A stretch of 64,000 nt of DNA from Yoonia sp. (lineage in GTDB: Bacteria > Pseudomonadota > Alphaproteobacteria > Rhodobacterales > Rhodobacteraceae): positions 1-64,000 of the forward strand of contig NZ_JACUUJ010000004.1 of assembly GCF_014859355.1 (NCBI RefSeq), read 5' to 3'. Of the stretch, positions 63,637 through 64,000 are shown one piece after another (the stretch's first letter is position 1; every line of letters begins with the position of its first letter). A model generated the notes under the pieces. The model saw only the letters and a program-made list of their open reading frames with translations, was not told the DNA's origin and searched no databases. Position numbers and translations under genes: made by a program.

Positions 63637-64000
63637 GCGGTTCCCCAGTTCAAAATCATTTTCAGGCAGGCCGGATCGGTAAAGGCCGTTTCATAGGCCT
63701 GCGGCGCTGCGTCTGCCGGTTGTTGGTGTGTAATCAGATCGGCCAATTCCAACGCGCCCGCCTCGACCAGTGACTTGGTTGCGGTCATGTCGGCAGGTGT
63801 CCATTCCGCGCTAACGCGGAAACGGGCCTCTTTCATGAAAGCGGGAGGAAAGGCGAATTGCAGCGGCGCGGTATAAAAGCCCGCCAGCACGATTTCGCCA
63901 CCCTTGGAGATGCGGCCAATCAGGTCATTCAGTAAATCACCGCGACCCGATGCATCGTAGATCGACATGTAATCGCGGCGCGGATCCGATTCCGGTGTCA
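63633..64000 (-). CDS. bchC: Bacteriochlorophyllide a dehydrogenase BchC (partial, N-terminus missing)
   Basis: The gene continues beyond the right edge. The visible C-terminal part reads on through 63968 as an MDR-like dehydrogenase end ([56 protein letters not shown]). BchC makes the 3-acetyl group. It heads bchCXYZ-puf; the ATGA overlap with bchX shows coupling. Confidence 0.9.
   Translation of the reverse strand, partial: TPESDPRRDYMSIYDASGRGDLLNDLIGRISKGGEIVLAGFYTAPLQFAFPPAFMKEARFRVSAEWTPADMTATKSLVEAGALELADLITHQQPADAAPQAYETAFTDPACLKMILNWGTA

Noticed and set aside
1-64000. CRISPR arrays, insertion sequences and prophage
   Set aside because: No regularly spaced direct repeats, no transposase or integrase motifs, and no phage structural genes were seen.

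Overview
This window is chromosomal DNA of a marine-type alphaproteobacterium, most probably a Rhodobacteraceae (Roseobacter/Loktanella-like) aerobic anoxygenic phototroph. The evidence is a Rhodobacter-type photosynthesis operon (bchC-bchX-bchY-bchZ-pufQ-pufB-pufA-pufL-pufM-pufX-dxs) with pufX and no pufC, a bchG-bch2-bchP-idi operon preceded by two TGT-N12-ACA (PpsR/CrtJ-type) sites, and lateral flagellar, liv-transport and formate dehydrogenase genes typical of the family. Gene density is high and almost all genes are intact.

Layout. 1-10.4 kb: noncoding stretch with a DnaA-box-like 9-mer, msrQ/msrP methionine sulfoxide repair, a secreted fasciclin protein, a Rieske/glutamate-synthase fusion, clpB, pyrF, an NfeD/SPFH membrane pair, and a DadA-like amino acid oxidase behind a tandem glycine riboswitch. 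10.8-15 kb: dinB, N-formylglutamate amidohydrolase, tRNA-Val(GAC), rpmJ and a degenerate caspase-like peptidoglycan-binding protein. 15-23.5 kb: one minus-strand transport/CoA-ligase cluster (acyl-CoA synthetase, livG, livH, livM, livK, livF, PaaK-like ligase). 23.6-24.9 kb: a small base-composition-shifted patch holding a frameshifted membrane gene. 24.9-34.8 kb: stand-alone formate dehydrogenase alpha, PA2778/PA2779-type pair, yggT, thioesterase, UMF1-family MFS, mepA, phytase-like esterase, VUT/YhhQ transporter, a compact unexplained transcription unit with a near-perfect anti-16S sequence, and arfB. 34.9-41.3 kb: flagellar genes flgI, flgL, flgK, flgE, motB and a DUF6165-like gene. 41.5-45.5 kb: bacteriochlorophyll tail synthesis. 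45.6-54.5 kb: nine kilobases of non-photosynthetic genes (gamma-glutamylcyclotransferase, an ExbB/OmpA proton-channel-like pair, clpA, gloB, two methyltransferases). 54.5-64 kb: dxs and the puf/bch operon, running off the right edge inside bchC.

How it works together: bchX/Y/Z reduce ring B of chlorophyllide, BchC acts on the side chain, BchG and BchP attach and reduce the isoprenoid tail, dxs and idi supply isoprenoid precursors, and the puf genes encode the LH1-reaction centre core with PufX as the quinone gate. The two photosynthesis blocks converge but are separated by unrelated genes, so the photosynthesis gene cluster looks split here.

The most unusual observations are (a) the roughly 200-base unit at 34082-34284, with full anti-16S complementarity, a tiny ORF, alternative pairings and its own terminator; (b) a repeated hairpin + U-tract + CCAAGATGAAG element placed directly in front of livF, livG, arfB and bchZ, supplying the start codon or ribosome-binding context; (c) the start codon of the SPFH gene buried in a long hairpin; and (d) a glycine riboswitch controlling a DadA-like oxidase.
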